Assembly: GCA_036927565.1 (NCBI GenBank)
Contig: JAYESD010000004.1
Span: 89,098,942 to 89,162,941 of the forward strand
Direction: 5' to 3'
DNA length: 64,000 nucleotides
Source: Tuctoria greenei
Lineage: Eukaryota; Streptophyta; Magnoliopsida; Poales; Poaceae
This document shows positions 12,181-22,440 of this stretch, piece after piece; the first letter of the stretch is position 1, and each line of letters opens with the position of its first letter. A program made the translations under genes and the position numbers. The notes under the pieces were generated by a model, which saw nothing but the letters and a program-made list of their open reading frames with translations, had not been told where the DNA came from and did no database searches.

Positions 12181-13283
12181 ACTCCTCCTCCGTGGACTTG
12201 GTGTAGCAACAAAGGAGAGATGTGCACTTGAGTCTCCACCATGGATTGAACTTGTAGTCCCCTTCCTCTCCCAAACAACCTTTGCATTCCTTTCGTGGCC
12301 ACAACAAGAAAGAACACAACAAGGCTAAAAACTCCAAAAGAAGTTATGTTAGTGAAAACAAAACCCTCGACGAATTTTCCCTTGAAGAACATGAGAGCAA
12401 ATTGCAAATGCAAATGAAAGCAAATCTGTTTGAGTCAGATTTGAGCAAGAGTGCTTCAATGAATATCAAGATAAATAATGTGAGCAAAAGATTTACATGT
12501 GGTGGTGTAAAATGAGTTAAGTGTGAAAAGGGGTGCTCCTCACGACCACCATTTATAGTGTACACTCCCCAACGGTCATAAGATGCTCAAATGTAGCCGT
12601 TGGAGGAGTGAGAGAGAGCCAAATTGGCTCTTTTCCCATGTCGGTCGAGCAGGAGGGTTGGCCGCACTGAAATGTGGGCCCCCATGTTCCCTCTTTTGGC
12701 AGGTGGCTTCGTAATGTCTATAAAATTTGCACGTTGGTGAAATGCCACATTTGCAACTCAGAAAAATTGTTTTTCGAATGTAACTCTTTTTCAAAACCAA
12801 TTTCCATTTGTGAAAAATAAAGAAATATAAATGATTGTTGAAAATATAAGATTCTCAACTTGCTAAGAAAACCAAATATGCAATATGGAAAAATCACTAA
12901 GTGGAAAAACCAAATGAAGAGAAAAGAAAAAATCAAATAAAATATAACTACAAATTTTCCTATTGGCTAGGTCTCACCATAGTCCGATGAGATGGACTTT
13001 TCCTCCCTCTTCTTTTCTTGACATCCGGGCCCAGAGGGATGGGCTCAAACGGTTTGTCTTGCTTTTTCCGCCAATCCTTCTTTGGCGTCTTGGTGAACTT
13101 GGGCCTTTAGGGAGGCCTGGACTTCTCCGTCTTCTTGGGGTGTCAGCGTGGATGATAAGACAGGTTCTTTTCATAGATTAATTGCCTCATGAATGCAGTG
13201 AGTGGATCCACCTTTGGAGGTATGACTTTGAACTCTTGAATGCGTTTAACATTCTTCCCACGCTTGATCCGAATCATAGAGCA
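12181..13283. other. Spacer of Athila A where pol is missing
   Basis: This 1.1 kb lies between the ATHILA ORF and the protease. I find no RT, RNase H or integrase motif in any frame. Parts of it (12216-12330, 12940-13010) are recognisable again in element B (about 52130-52250, 52550-52625), so the spacer is inherited within the family and is not a private deletion of A. Confidence 0.55.
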
Positions 13284-13760
13284 TCACTCCAGCTTTGGGA
13301 AAACGTTAAACTTCTCCTCCTTGCCATTAATATGGAAGTGAATTTCTCTGGCTCCCACATCTATGTGAGCCTTCACGGTGCTAAGGAACGGCCGCCCTAA
13401 AATGAGTAGCGTATCCTTCTTGACATCCATGTTGAGCACCACAAAATCCACAGGTATGAAGAAATTCCGGATTTTCACTGGAACGTCTCTGGCAATACCC
13501 ACACGATAATGGACTGAAGAATCAGCACATTGGAGCTGCATTAGTGTTGGAGTAAGCTTCGTGAAGTTTAGTTGGTCGAAGACCACCTTGGTCATCACAG
13601 CCACACTCGCTCCAAGGTCACAAAGTGCCTTTTCAAAGTAGTGAGAACCAATCAAGCAAGATATTGTAGGACATCCAGGGTCCTTCTTCTTCTCCAGAAG
13701 CCTATTGAGGATGGCTGCACTGTTGTCCTCCATAAGCTTGACAACCTCAGTGGTGGCCAA
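13284..13760 (-). pseudogene. Athila A retropepsin-like protease
   Basis: This 158-codon frame contains CLIGSHYFEKALCDLGASVA followed by LQCADSSV and ILGRPFLSTVKAHIDV. The order (catalytic D-L-G-A-S, flap region, then ILGRPFL) is the signature of the Gypsy aspartic protease. In the usual motif the catalytic triplet is D-S/L-G-A-S, so the active site looks intact. It follows gag at a distance of about 160 bases. The frame ends in a stop at 13284 with no downstream polymerase. Confidence 0.8.
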
Positions 13761-13920
13761 TGGCCACTTGTTATTTAATATGTCCTTGAGATAGCGAGCA
13801 TATAAGTCGGTACCTGCATCACATCATTCAATGGAACGTTGATGTGGATCTTCTGGATAACCTCAACAAAGAAATTGAATTCCTCATCCACTGTTGGCTT
13901 CCTTTGCCTGTGAGGAAATG

Positions 13921-15238
13921 TCAATAAGTTGTGTCTTCAAATTGCTTGGCCATTCTCTCACTATGTGGATCACTTATGCTAGTTGGGACATCCTCTTTCT
14001 CCTTTTCAGTTGTCCTCTTCTCTTGTTTGGGATACAGTGGGCCACGAGTGGTCTGGCCACCTCTCATAGCCACCACATTCACCTTTCCAATGGAGGAACA
14101 ACTGCAGCAAGTTGAGATAACTGAGTTTTCAACATCTTGTTGAAGCTCAAATGATTCTTGAATGCTGGATAGTCCTTCTATCTTGGCATTTATGCTTTCT
14201 AAGGTCTTGTCATTAGCCGAGAGCTTCTTGGATAATGCATCATTGATCTTCAGTTGGCCAATGGCAAGCTCTCTCAAGTTGGGTTGATTTCCATTGTTGC
14301 CATTGTTGTTGTACCTTCCTTGAATGAAAGGGCGTGGTTGGCCCCACCCTTGACCTCCTGGACGATAGCCATTATTGTTTCCATTATTGGCTACGTATAG
14401 GGCATCCTCACGAGTTTTTGGGCAGTTATTACCCAAGTGACCTGTATTCCCAAAGACTTCACAGGTGATGTGAGAATCTAAGGCATAGGCATTGCCACAT
14501 ACTTCACCACTGGCTTGTCCATCAGTCTTCATGAGGATGTCCAATTTAGCAGTGATCATGTCCACCTCTTTCAAGGTGTGCATGGGTTGCTGACAGTTTT
14601 GGGGATGCTCATCGCTCCAACCCATGTTGCACACCATCTTCTCAATTAAATCTTTGGCTTTGGGCACCGTTAATCAGAAGAAGACTCCTCCAGGAGCAAC
14701 ATCAAATTGGTCATGCGCAGAAGGGATCAACCCATTATAGAAGTTTTAGATAATGAGACAGTCATCCATCCCATGGTGGGAGAGGCAAGGATGTACTCCT
14801 GAAGCCATTCCCATGCCTTAGGAATATACTCCTTAGAGTCTTGCCAGAAGTTGGAAATCCTTCCACGTAGGGCATTAGTCTTGCCGAGAGGAAAGAACTT
14901 GGCTAGGAATGTCGTATAAAACATCTCCCAGTGTCTACAGCACTTTGGTCCGCATAGAACCACTGTTTTGCTCTCCCAAGATGGGAGAACAGAAACAGCC
15001 TAAGATGGATGACATCAAGAGAGATGTCCTTGATCTTAAAAGTGTTGTAGATGTCGAAGAACTGTTGCATATGAGCACTTGCATCCTCGTCAGCCTTCCC
15101 ACAATATGGGTTGGCTTGCACCATAGTAATTAGGCCAATATTGATTCTGAAGTTCACGTCTCCCATGTTAACAGTGGGCCCAATAGGCACATTGTTAGGA
15201 GAGGCAGCCGAAAACTCACGAAGGGTCTTCTGGGCCAC
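13921..15238 (-). pseudogene. Athila A gag, frameshifted
   Basis: Three overlapping frames form one gag: 15238-14903 (VQANPYCGKADEDASAHMQQ and LFLFSHLGRAKQWFYA), 14963-14727 (FLAKFFPLGKTNALRGRI) and 14667-13921 (zinc-knuckle and tail). The capsid phrases match Athila gag. The knuckle reads C-E-V-F-G-N-T-G-H-L-G-N-N-C near 14424-14463, with the second cysteine replaced by phenylalanine. After it come Asn/Gly-rich repeats. The N-terminal frame seems to continue upstream of 15238. At least two frameshifts exclude a full product. Confidence 0.78.
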
Positions 15239-15484
15239 TGGCGTTTCAGTTGTTGGTGCAGTAGTGTTGGCTTTCTTTGTTGCATGAAGCTTCTTAGGAG
15301 CAACGACACAAGGTCAGTCTCTCAAAAGGGATTTGTGATCTTCAACAAAGTTTTCTAGCAAGCAGAAACCAGACATACACTATCCTGTTTTCATATAAAG
15401 TGCAAAAATAAAGAAGGGTTATCCTACTAAAAACTACCTAGGGTCCTATTCTATTCACTCAATCACACAATACTTCAGCTGCCC

Positions 15485-15502
15485 TCCCCGGCAACTGCGC
15501 TA
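15485..15502 (-). other. Primer-binding site of element A (tRNA-Asp type)
   Basis: TCCCCGGCAACTGCGCTA on the plus strand reads TAGCGCAGTTGCCGGGGA on the minus strand, close to the tRNA-Asp complement used by Athila-type elements. It lies eight bases from the LTR edge at 15511. Unlike elements B and C there is only one copy. Confidence 0.72.
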
Positions 15503-15510
15503 GAAGTTCT

Positions 15511-17017
15511 TGTTGACGTTTCTTACATCACTGATAAAAAACTGCAAGTGCATGGAAACTATCGAAGTATCATCTCCACTTTAAGAGTATTATCAAGGGT
15601 GTCATTTATATTTTCCCAAAGGAAGCATAGCAAGAAAAGTGTACATTAGTCTAGGTAAGGTTCTAGTGCGTATGAGTAATAGATATGTAGAGGTAGTGTG
15701 GCACACACAAGAGCATCCTTTTTTAAGAGGGATTAAATAGGTGAATGAGGGATTAGGCTAAGAGTTAGGGAGTTGCTCCTACAATGCTTCTAATATACAT
15801 ATACACAACCTACGTTAGATACTAATGAACATGTCAATGATGAATTATTATGCTAAGTTGTTCAACACATCGGGCACGGGTTTACCCCTAGCAATACTAG
15901 GACGACTCTCGCAAAGAGCCTGTGGTACACCCGAACATGGAGGATTACAAAGACAGATAGGACTGCCACCACTTACTGCCTAACTCATCAATCCGTGGGT
16001 CTACGAGACATCCAACACTACTTAACAATCCTAGCACCATGATAGCATATTAAGTAAATACCTTAGGAGCCTAGTCACAAGCCATCCTAAGGTAATTACT
16101 AACCTAAACATGGTTGAACGAATGTTGAAACATAGCATAAGTTAATCATATTAACATGGTCATGTCATAACTAATTAGACTATAGTGATGGGTTTTAGTG
16201 TTTATGACAGTAGAATAAGATTGTTATGGCATACCATAAAGAGTACTCCTGCCAAGTACATGGAATCCACAGTCAAACAAGAAACACTTCATCCAAGTAT
16301 ATGAGTAAAAGAAGGCTAAAGATAACATCTTTATTAAGAACAAAGTCACAAATACAAAGAGGAATATATGAGCCATACCTTTCCCAATTTGGAATTGGGA
16401 AGAATGAGACTCCTACTCCTTCCTAACATGGACAATAGACTAGAGGCTCTCCTCTCTACAGCCTAAACTCCTCTAAACCTATAGAGAATAGTGGATACAA
16501 TAGAATGAGTACTCAAGGGGTCCTATTTATAGCTGAAGAAGGGTCAGTTCCTACAATCAAAAGTGCATGAATTAGTCTTCATCGTGATCAGGGCATCGCA
16601 AGGAGTCAACAGGTGGAAGCTGACCGAGTTTGGTGCAAGGAACTATTCAGTAGAGCTGGTGGTTCGGCCGACCTGGTCATTGCACCATTGGGGTTGTGCT
16701 TTCTCTAGTTCACTTTCATATGGGTCCCATTGATTGATATGGATGATACACCATTGGAGGGCCTCAAATACTTCTGTTTGTGGGCCATTTGATCCATGTG
16801 ATGCCACATGTTGGTGCTTGATTGGCTGGGATGATATTTTATAGGATTGCACCCCCTCTTTTGCCTCATTTCATGCATAAAATGCATGAATGCACTATTT
16901 TTCCAAGGACAAGCAGAAATAGGTTATGTAGAAAGGTCATGTGTGTAAGAAATGGTATTTCCTTCACATAATTGAGTTTTATTGTTGGGTGAAATTGGTA
17001 TAGAACAATAGTCAACA
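15511..17017 (-). repeat. 5' LTR of Athila element A
   Basis: This 1507-bp LTR begins TGTTGACGTT and ends GTCAACA, followed by target duplication ATTAC. The inverted TATA box is at 16524-16531. Its outer edge restores the CACTA reading frame that was broken at 586. Confidence 0.87.
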
Positions 17018-17022
17018 ATTAC

Positions 17023-17855
17023 ATCAAAAATGCAAAGCAGATAGGTGTGCCTATATCAATACATGAGGGTAGGCTACGTGGGAGAGGCAAAGTGGGTAAG
17101 AAAACTTTTATCATTCAGGATTACAAATAAGTATAGTGTGCACATTTTGGTGTACTACAACAACTCGCTATAGTGGAGCTGTACATCGAGGAACACCACA
17201 TTGAGCTTCGCAGAGAGGACTAGGTCATGAAAGAGCACAAAAGCTATTTCACTGAATGGTTAATGGACAAAAATATACCATACAAAGACTCTATAGAAGA
17301 GGCAACAATGAAGAAGTTAGCTTCTGGCCCATCTTCTTTGGTCAAATCATGGCAAGCATATGACATCAATGGATACACATTCTATACTAAGGAAAAATAT
17401 AGTAAGAGTGTTGCACAGAATAGTGGCATTTGTATAGAGGCTTATGGTCCACAAGGGCAGAATACCACATACTTGGGGTTCATAGAGCAAATATAGGAAA
17501 TCGATTATGGTGAAAGAATGCAAATGCCAGTGTTCAAGTTCCAATGGGTCAAACATCTTGATGAAAGTGGACAACTACGGGCTAACACTGATAAACTTGA
17601 ACAGAGTGGCTTATAAAGATGAACTATGGGTTCTCATTGATCGCGTTGCAAAAGTTTTTTATGTACACGATCTAGGAATTGAGAAAATGCATGTAGTTAT
17701 TTATAGAAAGCAAAATATTGTTGGGGTTGAAAATGTTGGAGATAATAAAGAGGAATATAATCAATATGAAGAGATGTACCTTTTACACATCCAGAAAACA
17801 TCAAACACGTAGAAAGAAGCATTAAAAAGGATTTGAAACCCTATTTGCGAGAAGA
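17023..17855 (+). pseudogene. CACTA TNP2-type transposase, DUF4216 part, truncated
   Basis: This continues the gene seen at 2-586. Frames read PISIHEGRLRGRGKVGKKTF, then (17227-17496) SSLVKSWQAYDINGYTFYTK and NTTYLGFIEQI, then (17507-17812) DELWVLIDRVAKVFYVHDLG and KQNIVGVENVGDN, ending with a YLRED-like phrase near 17840-17855. These are the DUF4216 landmarks of plant CACTA transposases. A stop or shift occurs near 17496. If element A and one target duplication are taken out, the frame passes straight from the DUF4218 part into this part. The gene is cut off at 17855 by the deletion junction. Confidence 0.88.
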
Positions 17856-17902
17856 TGTATTTGTATTTGGAAGGATTGTTGAAAGAAGCATTAAAAAGCA
17901 TT
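17856..17902. other. Filler DNA at a deletion junction
   Basis: Between the CACTA gene and the truncated LTR of E lie 47 bases made of copied pieces. 17856-17880 repeats a 25-base stretch of the E LTR found next at 17908-17932. 17881-17898 repeats 18 bases of the CACTA flank at 17812-17829. A further GCATTAAAA partial copy follows. This is the pattern of end joining with templated insertions. Confidence 0.78.
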
Positions 17903-18140
17903 AAAATTGTATTTGTATTTGGAAGGATTGTTTTCTACAGAATTTAAAAGTAAGTTTCACAAAATCTAATTGGTACTAACAGAAACTAGAGCTCAAGGGC
18001 TGTCAAACAAAATTTGTTTGAAGATTTTTGGAGCAGTCTACAGAGAGTTATGGATTTTCAAAGTTGGAGCCAAATCTCGAATTAAATTCTAATTTGAATT
18101 AAACCGTGGGCCCCACCATTTTAAAATGGACCAGTGGCAT
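17903..18140 (-). repeat. 3' LTR of chromovirus E, left fragment
   Basis: This 238-base piece matches about 40809-41045 of the right LTR almost base for base. Its left edge is the deletion junction, so about 2.2 kb of the LTR (equivalent to 38590-40808) is missing. Its last five bases GGCAT are the Copia-1 target duplication. Confidence 0.85.
18136..18140. other. Target-site duplication of Copia-1, left copy
   Basis: GGCAT here is repeated at 30299-30303 on the other side of Copia-1. The uninterrupted site is seen in the right LTR of E near 41041-41046, which confirms the insertion point. Confidence 0.92.
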
Positions 18141-19546
18141 TGTAAGGACCGAATGCCCAAGAGGGGGTGTGAATTGGGCTTTCTTCGAAAAATTCTAAGC
18201 AATGAAACTTAATTTCTAAAGCCCAATTCCCTACGCAAACTATCTATGCATTCTAGTAGATAGAAACTTCGCGGAATATAAAACGCATAAAAGTAAGGGA
18301 AAGGAGAAGGATGCAAACTCCCGAGGAGACAAGGATTTATCCCGTGGTTCGGCAAGATCGTCAAGATCTTCCTACATACACGTTGTGGCACCCACCAAAG
18401 GGTTTTGCCACACCCAAGTCATCGAGACGAGGGGTCTTCACTATTCCTCTCCGTTCGCCTCCCTTGGCAAGGTGGAGCTCAAGCCTTGTACAACTTCAAC
18501 CTTCCGGGCTTCCACACACGCCTTGGTAAGCTCCGGAAGTCTTCTCACAGTTACAAACACCAAGGGCACTCCCTTGAGGCTCTCACACTATCCTAGAGAG
18601 TCCACTCACCCAGAATGGAGGCACACAAGCTCTCTCTCTAGCTAGTTCTAGCCTAAATCTTGGTGTATAGATGATCGAAATGGCGTGGAAGTGATTGCAC
18701 TTGGTCTTGAACGCTTGTGGATGTGTTGATGGTGTTTGGTGATCAAGACTTCTTGAAATGACTGGTTTATGGGGTATTTATAGCCAGCCTCCCCGAAATA
18801 GCCGTTGGAAAAGTAGGCTGACAGAACTTTACTGTGAACACCGGATGATCTGATGTCTCCCCTTTAGTTATCATCGGTCAAGTTACTTTAGCTGACGTCA
18901 TTGTGTCAGATATGACCGTTGTTAGACCAATGTTGATCCTGTCTTCTCATCAGATGATCCGGTGGCTCTTCCTCCAGAATTTACTCAAACTTGATGCTTA
19001 CTGGAGTAATCGACCGATGTGTGCTTCTCTGTACATCGGATGATCCGGTGCTACACTTGGTCCAATGATATTGCAAACTGTACTAATGGACCGATGTTAC
19101 TGAGCCATTCACATCGCATGATCCGGTGAGTACTTTGTTCTGAGGTCTTCTTCTTCAGTTGAACCAACTCGACCGATGTGTTATTCTGAGGAATCATCGG
19201 TTGATCCGGTGAGTTGATTTTGTTTGCTTCGAGTTGTTTCTAAGTGAACTTTTGTGCCTTGCTCGATTGACCTCTTTGATATTTGTTGCAAAGGCATTAC
19301 TGATGATCTTCAAGCATTGAATGTTGTCAATTTAAATTTGAATGACTTTGACATAAGAGCTTTCACTTCTTGTCTTTCACATGATTGATTTGATCTCATA
19401 TATTGATTGTTAGGGGTCTCCAGTGACAAATTGATTTTATTTTATTGAGTGATTATGGGGACCTTGCATTCACAAATTCATTAGTAAAATACAATGGTTG
19501 TCATTAATCACCGAAACCATACCTCATGGGGGCCTAGATGCTTTCA
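18141..19546 (-). repeat. 3' LTR of Copia-1
   Basis: It starts TGTAAGGACC and ends GATGCTTTCA, directly followed by the PPT. The TATA box (TATTTATA, minus-strand TATAAATA) is at 18775-18782. The U3 upstream of it holds the motif array listed separately. Short ORFs inside (18209-18645) are chance. Confidence 0.92.
18839..19213 (-). promoter_or_regulatory. U3 motif array of Copia-1 (left LTR)
   Basis: Five imperfect units of about 70-80 bases repeat the elements GACCGATGT and GGATGATCCGGTG. Examples are CACCGGATGATC at 18839, CATCAGATGATCCGGTG near 18958, ACATCGGATGATCCGGTG near 19034 and TTGATCCGGTGAG at 19201-19213. The core is partly palindromic. The array lies just upstream of the LTR TATA box, where enhancers are expected. 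Palindromic GC-rich motifs in LTRs are known for maize and other Sireviruses. Confidence 0.65.
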
Positions 19547-19560
19547 ATCTCCCCCTTTTT
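19547..19560 (-). other. Polypurine tract of Copia-1
   Basis: ATCTCCCCCTTTTT on the plus strand, directly inside the 3' LTR, is a long purine run on the minus strand. It fixes the LTR edge at 19546. Confidence 0.8.
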
Positions 19561-19840
19561 GGTGATTGATGACAACACAACAATTTAAAGCGCAATAGTA
19601 ATGAATTTGATAGAATGAAACTTAAAGGATATGCAATGAATATAAGATATCACACTTATTATTTGAAAGCTCAAAATAAATCAATAACTCAAGTGTGAAT
19701 AAGTGAGTAACACCAAATAAGCTCAATCGATTAATTAACATAAGAGTACTCAATGAACACCAAATGAGTAGCGAAAGCATCGAAATACAAAAGATAATAT
19801 AGATAAACTCCAAATTACAAAAGATAACTCAAAAGAAAGA

Positions 19841-19894
19841 CTCCCCTTGAGACTAAGACACTCCCCCTAACTCCTCTAACTCTTCTCCCCCTTT
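19841..19894 (-). other. Additional PPT-like tracts of Copia-1
   Basis: Three more purine tracts (minus strand) resembling the main PPT occur at 19841-19848, 19859-19868 and 19881-19894, between the third ORF and the 3' LTR. Multiple PPTs are a reported feature of Sireviruses. The rest of 19561-19926 is AT-rich with no gene. Confidence 0.55.
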
Positions 19895-19926
19895 GGCATC
19901 AAGACACCAAAAAGGGATTCGAGTGC

Positions 19927-22221
19927 CTAAGGATCCTGAGTACTGGGCGCGATGACGAACTGGTAACCATCGGGAGAGCTGTCGTCGGAGCTGCTGCCTG
20001 AAGTAGCGGTGGAAGGAGCTGCCGGAGCCGTAGGAGCCACCGTCGGTGCCTGCTGTGTAGGAGCTGCTGGAACAGGGGCACTGACGACGGAGGTCGGCGT
20101 CTGCTGGAACAGGGTTGTAGCCAGCATCGGGGAGTGAGACGGAGCACCGGGAGCCAGAAGTGGAGACATGCTGAAGGAGGGAATTGGCGTAGACGGCACC
20201 GGAGCGGCAGCTGGAGCCAGGACTGGTGGTGGTGGAGCGACTCCTGGCAACTGCGACGGGAGGGCAATCCTGGTCTGGGTGTAGAGGTTGGTGATCAACC
20301 CCAGGATGCCCATCATCGCCTGCTGCGTCTGCTGCTGCTAGTCGAGGGTGCGTTAGTGCATCTGGTCTATGTGTCCAGTCAGCCGGTCAGTGTCCTCTCG
20401 CCTCTCACGGGCGATCTGACGCAGCATCTCCTGCTGCTGCTGCTGGAGCTCAAGGAGGCGGGCAGCCTGCTCCGCTCGGGCCTGCTCAGCTGCCAGCCTG
20501 TCGAGACGCTGCTGCTCAACCATCTGCTGGAGGAGCGAAGTCAGCTCTGATGGCTGAGTGACCTGTGCCTCAGTGACGGGAGGTGGAGTAGGTGGTGGCA
20601 CTGTAGAGCCTCCAGCCTCCGCGTCGTGCTGCCTGGGTGAGGGAGGAGGTGGAATGTACTCCTCGACAATGTCGTCGGTGTCGCTCTCGGACCATATGTG
20701 TTGCAGGTCCTCACCCTGTGCCTCTGCCTGAGCAAGCCTCTCATCCTCCTTCTCCAAGTCTGACCAGCCCTCCTCAGAAAGACGAGCCGTGACCTGACGC
20801 TCGACTGGACGGCCAAGGCGGCGATCTCCAGGAGCTGGAGCACGGTAGTGGCTAAACCGTGTGACGCTCTCGTCAGTGAGCCGGTCGTGCACGGCGGACT
20901 CCTCAGGGACCATCATGGTGAGCAGGTAGCTAATCTAGTGTCCATACACGAGCTGCCTCATCATCCTTACTCCATCTGTGATCACATCCTCCATCTCGCA
21001 TATGAGGACGTCCACGATGTCGAACTCCATCCCATTCATGATGTAGAACAGGAGAGTCTGCTGTAGGCTGGTGAACCCCTCCAAGTAACCAGACCTCAGC
21101 AGGAGCGTGCGGCGCAAGGCGAGGTGCACTGTGCGCGCAGCAGGAGTCAACAAGGCCGGTACTCTCGGCTGGTCAGGAGAGAAAGTAGGACCGAACAAAG
21201 AACGGATCTCCTCCAGAGCTGGTGCCACTCCTCTAGTGAGTGGCCTCCTCGGCGGGTCTGCCTGACCATAGACCCTCTCATGCACGCAGGTGTCGTGCAA
21301 GTCCACTCCCAGCAGCTGTGCCAGTGTCTGCCTCGTCAGGTGATAGTGATGTCCCATGAACATGAAATCAATCGATCTTCTGCCCTCAGAGACGTAGATG
21401 GTGGCGTAGAACACGCGGACCCAATCCTCCATGTAGGCACTCCTCTCATAGGACACTAGCTGCACCAGACCTCTGTACTTCTCGAAATAAGGTCGAATCT
21501 CTGTCTCGGCAGCCAGAGCGAGTTGATCCCAGTCCAGGAAGTTGTGCTGGAACAACTTGTGGCCTTGGCGTTTGTAAGTATCATAGAGAGACGCCTGCGT
21601 CACGGTCCAGAACCGACTGTCCACCAGGGCTTCCTGGGGCTGCGGGTACCACTCCTCAAGCAGCACACTCCACCTAAGTCTGCGAAGCTGCTTGGCCTTC
21701 ATCTTCCGGTAGTCGGTCAACCGGACTCCTTCAGCAACATGGACAGTGGTGTCCATCTCATAGATAGCTCACTGGGCCTCCCTGTCCTCACGACGATCGG
21801 CAGCCGTCGATCTCGGACGAGGTGCTGCCGGGGGATGACCCCCATGGGTCCGGGCTGAGCGCCGGCGGATGAGAGGCTCTACCGGCTCTTCTTCGGCCTC
21901 GGAGTCATCGATCACAGGAGGCTGCCTCGGACGAGCCTCACGGATCCTCAGCGATCCCCCTCGGCCACGCTCACGCTCCTCGGCGGCGCGAGCGGCCATC
22001 AATGCCTTCTTCTCCTCCTTCGATAATTTTTGCTTCTTCGCGGCCGGCTCCGTGATGGCCTTGCCTTGTTCTTCTTGTCGCGAGCCATTGCGATCGGGCG
22101 CGAACGGATTCGGAACGGCGACGCGGAGAACGACGCACCCAGAAACCCTAGTGACGACGATCGTGGAGGCACCACGACGGCGAGGATGAGCGTGTGGGGC
22201 GACTGGTGGCTGGTGGTGCAC
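19927..22221 (-). pseudogene. Copia-1 third ORF (env-position ORF), four nonsense codons
   Basis: One minus-strand frame of about 765 codons runs from the ATG at 22221 to 19927. It is broken only by TGA (21769), TAG (20935), TAA (20353) and TAG (20338); there is no frameshift. Residues 1-150 are basic and Lys/Arg/Glu-rich with a PAAKKQKLSKEEKK-type nuclear-signal-like stretch. The middle 270 residues form a folded region (FLDWDQLALAAE, YERSAYMEDWVRVFYATIYV, GVDLHDTCVHERVYG, LLFYIMNGMEFDIV). A Gln/Glu-rich coiled coil (EQARAEQAARLLELQQQQQ) and a Pro/Ala/Ser-rich tail follow. No signal peptide or membrane segment is evident, so an envelope role is not supported. The folded region resembles the ATHILA ORF in layout; its function is unknown. 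Confidence 0.72.
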
Positions 22222-22440
22222 GGGAGGAGGCGGCGGCGGCGCTTGGGTGAAGCGGCGGCAACGGCGGTGGTGTGGCGGCGGCGGCTGCAGTGGAGTTGCG
22301 GCGGCGGTGGCGGGAGCACGGCGGCAGCGGCCAGAGGGCGGCGACGGTGGTGGCAGTCGGCGGTGGCGCGGCGAGAGGAACGGCGGCGGTGAGATTTGGC
22401 GACGGGATCGGGAGAGAGAACGACGAAGGTGAAACGGTGT

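Larger units (their letters stand above)
587..17017 (-). mobile_element. Athila-like Ty3/Gypsy retrotransposon A, non-autonomous, itself invaded
   Basis: Two LTRs of about 1.5 kb in the same orientation bound this element (587-2103 and 15511-17017). Each starts TGTTG and ends CAACA. Flanking 5-mers are ATTAT (582-586) and ATTAC (17018-17022), a target duplication with one change. Reading on the minus strand the order is 5' LTR, tRNA-Asp-type PBS, gag, protease, ATHILA-type ORF, PPT, 3' LTR. No RT, RNase H or integrase is visible between protease and the ATHILA ORF, so the copy depends on other elements. A Tekay-like LTR (F) and element D are inserted in its 3' half. By eye the two LTRs differ at roughly one base in nine over a 220-base stretch, so insertion is old. 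Confidence 0.88.

Noticed and set aside
18839..19213. CRISPR-like array of short repeats
   Set aside because: Units are diverged, spacing is variable, the context is an LTR of a plant retrotransposon, and no cas gene is near.
19927..22221. Envelope glycoprotein
   Set aside because: No signal peptide, transmembrane segment or cysteine-rich ectodomain is visible in the third ORF.
21869..22432. Overlapping Arg- and Gly-rich plus-strand ORFs
   Set aside because: They are shadows of the GC-rich start and leader of the Copia-1 third ORF.
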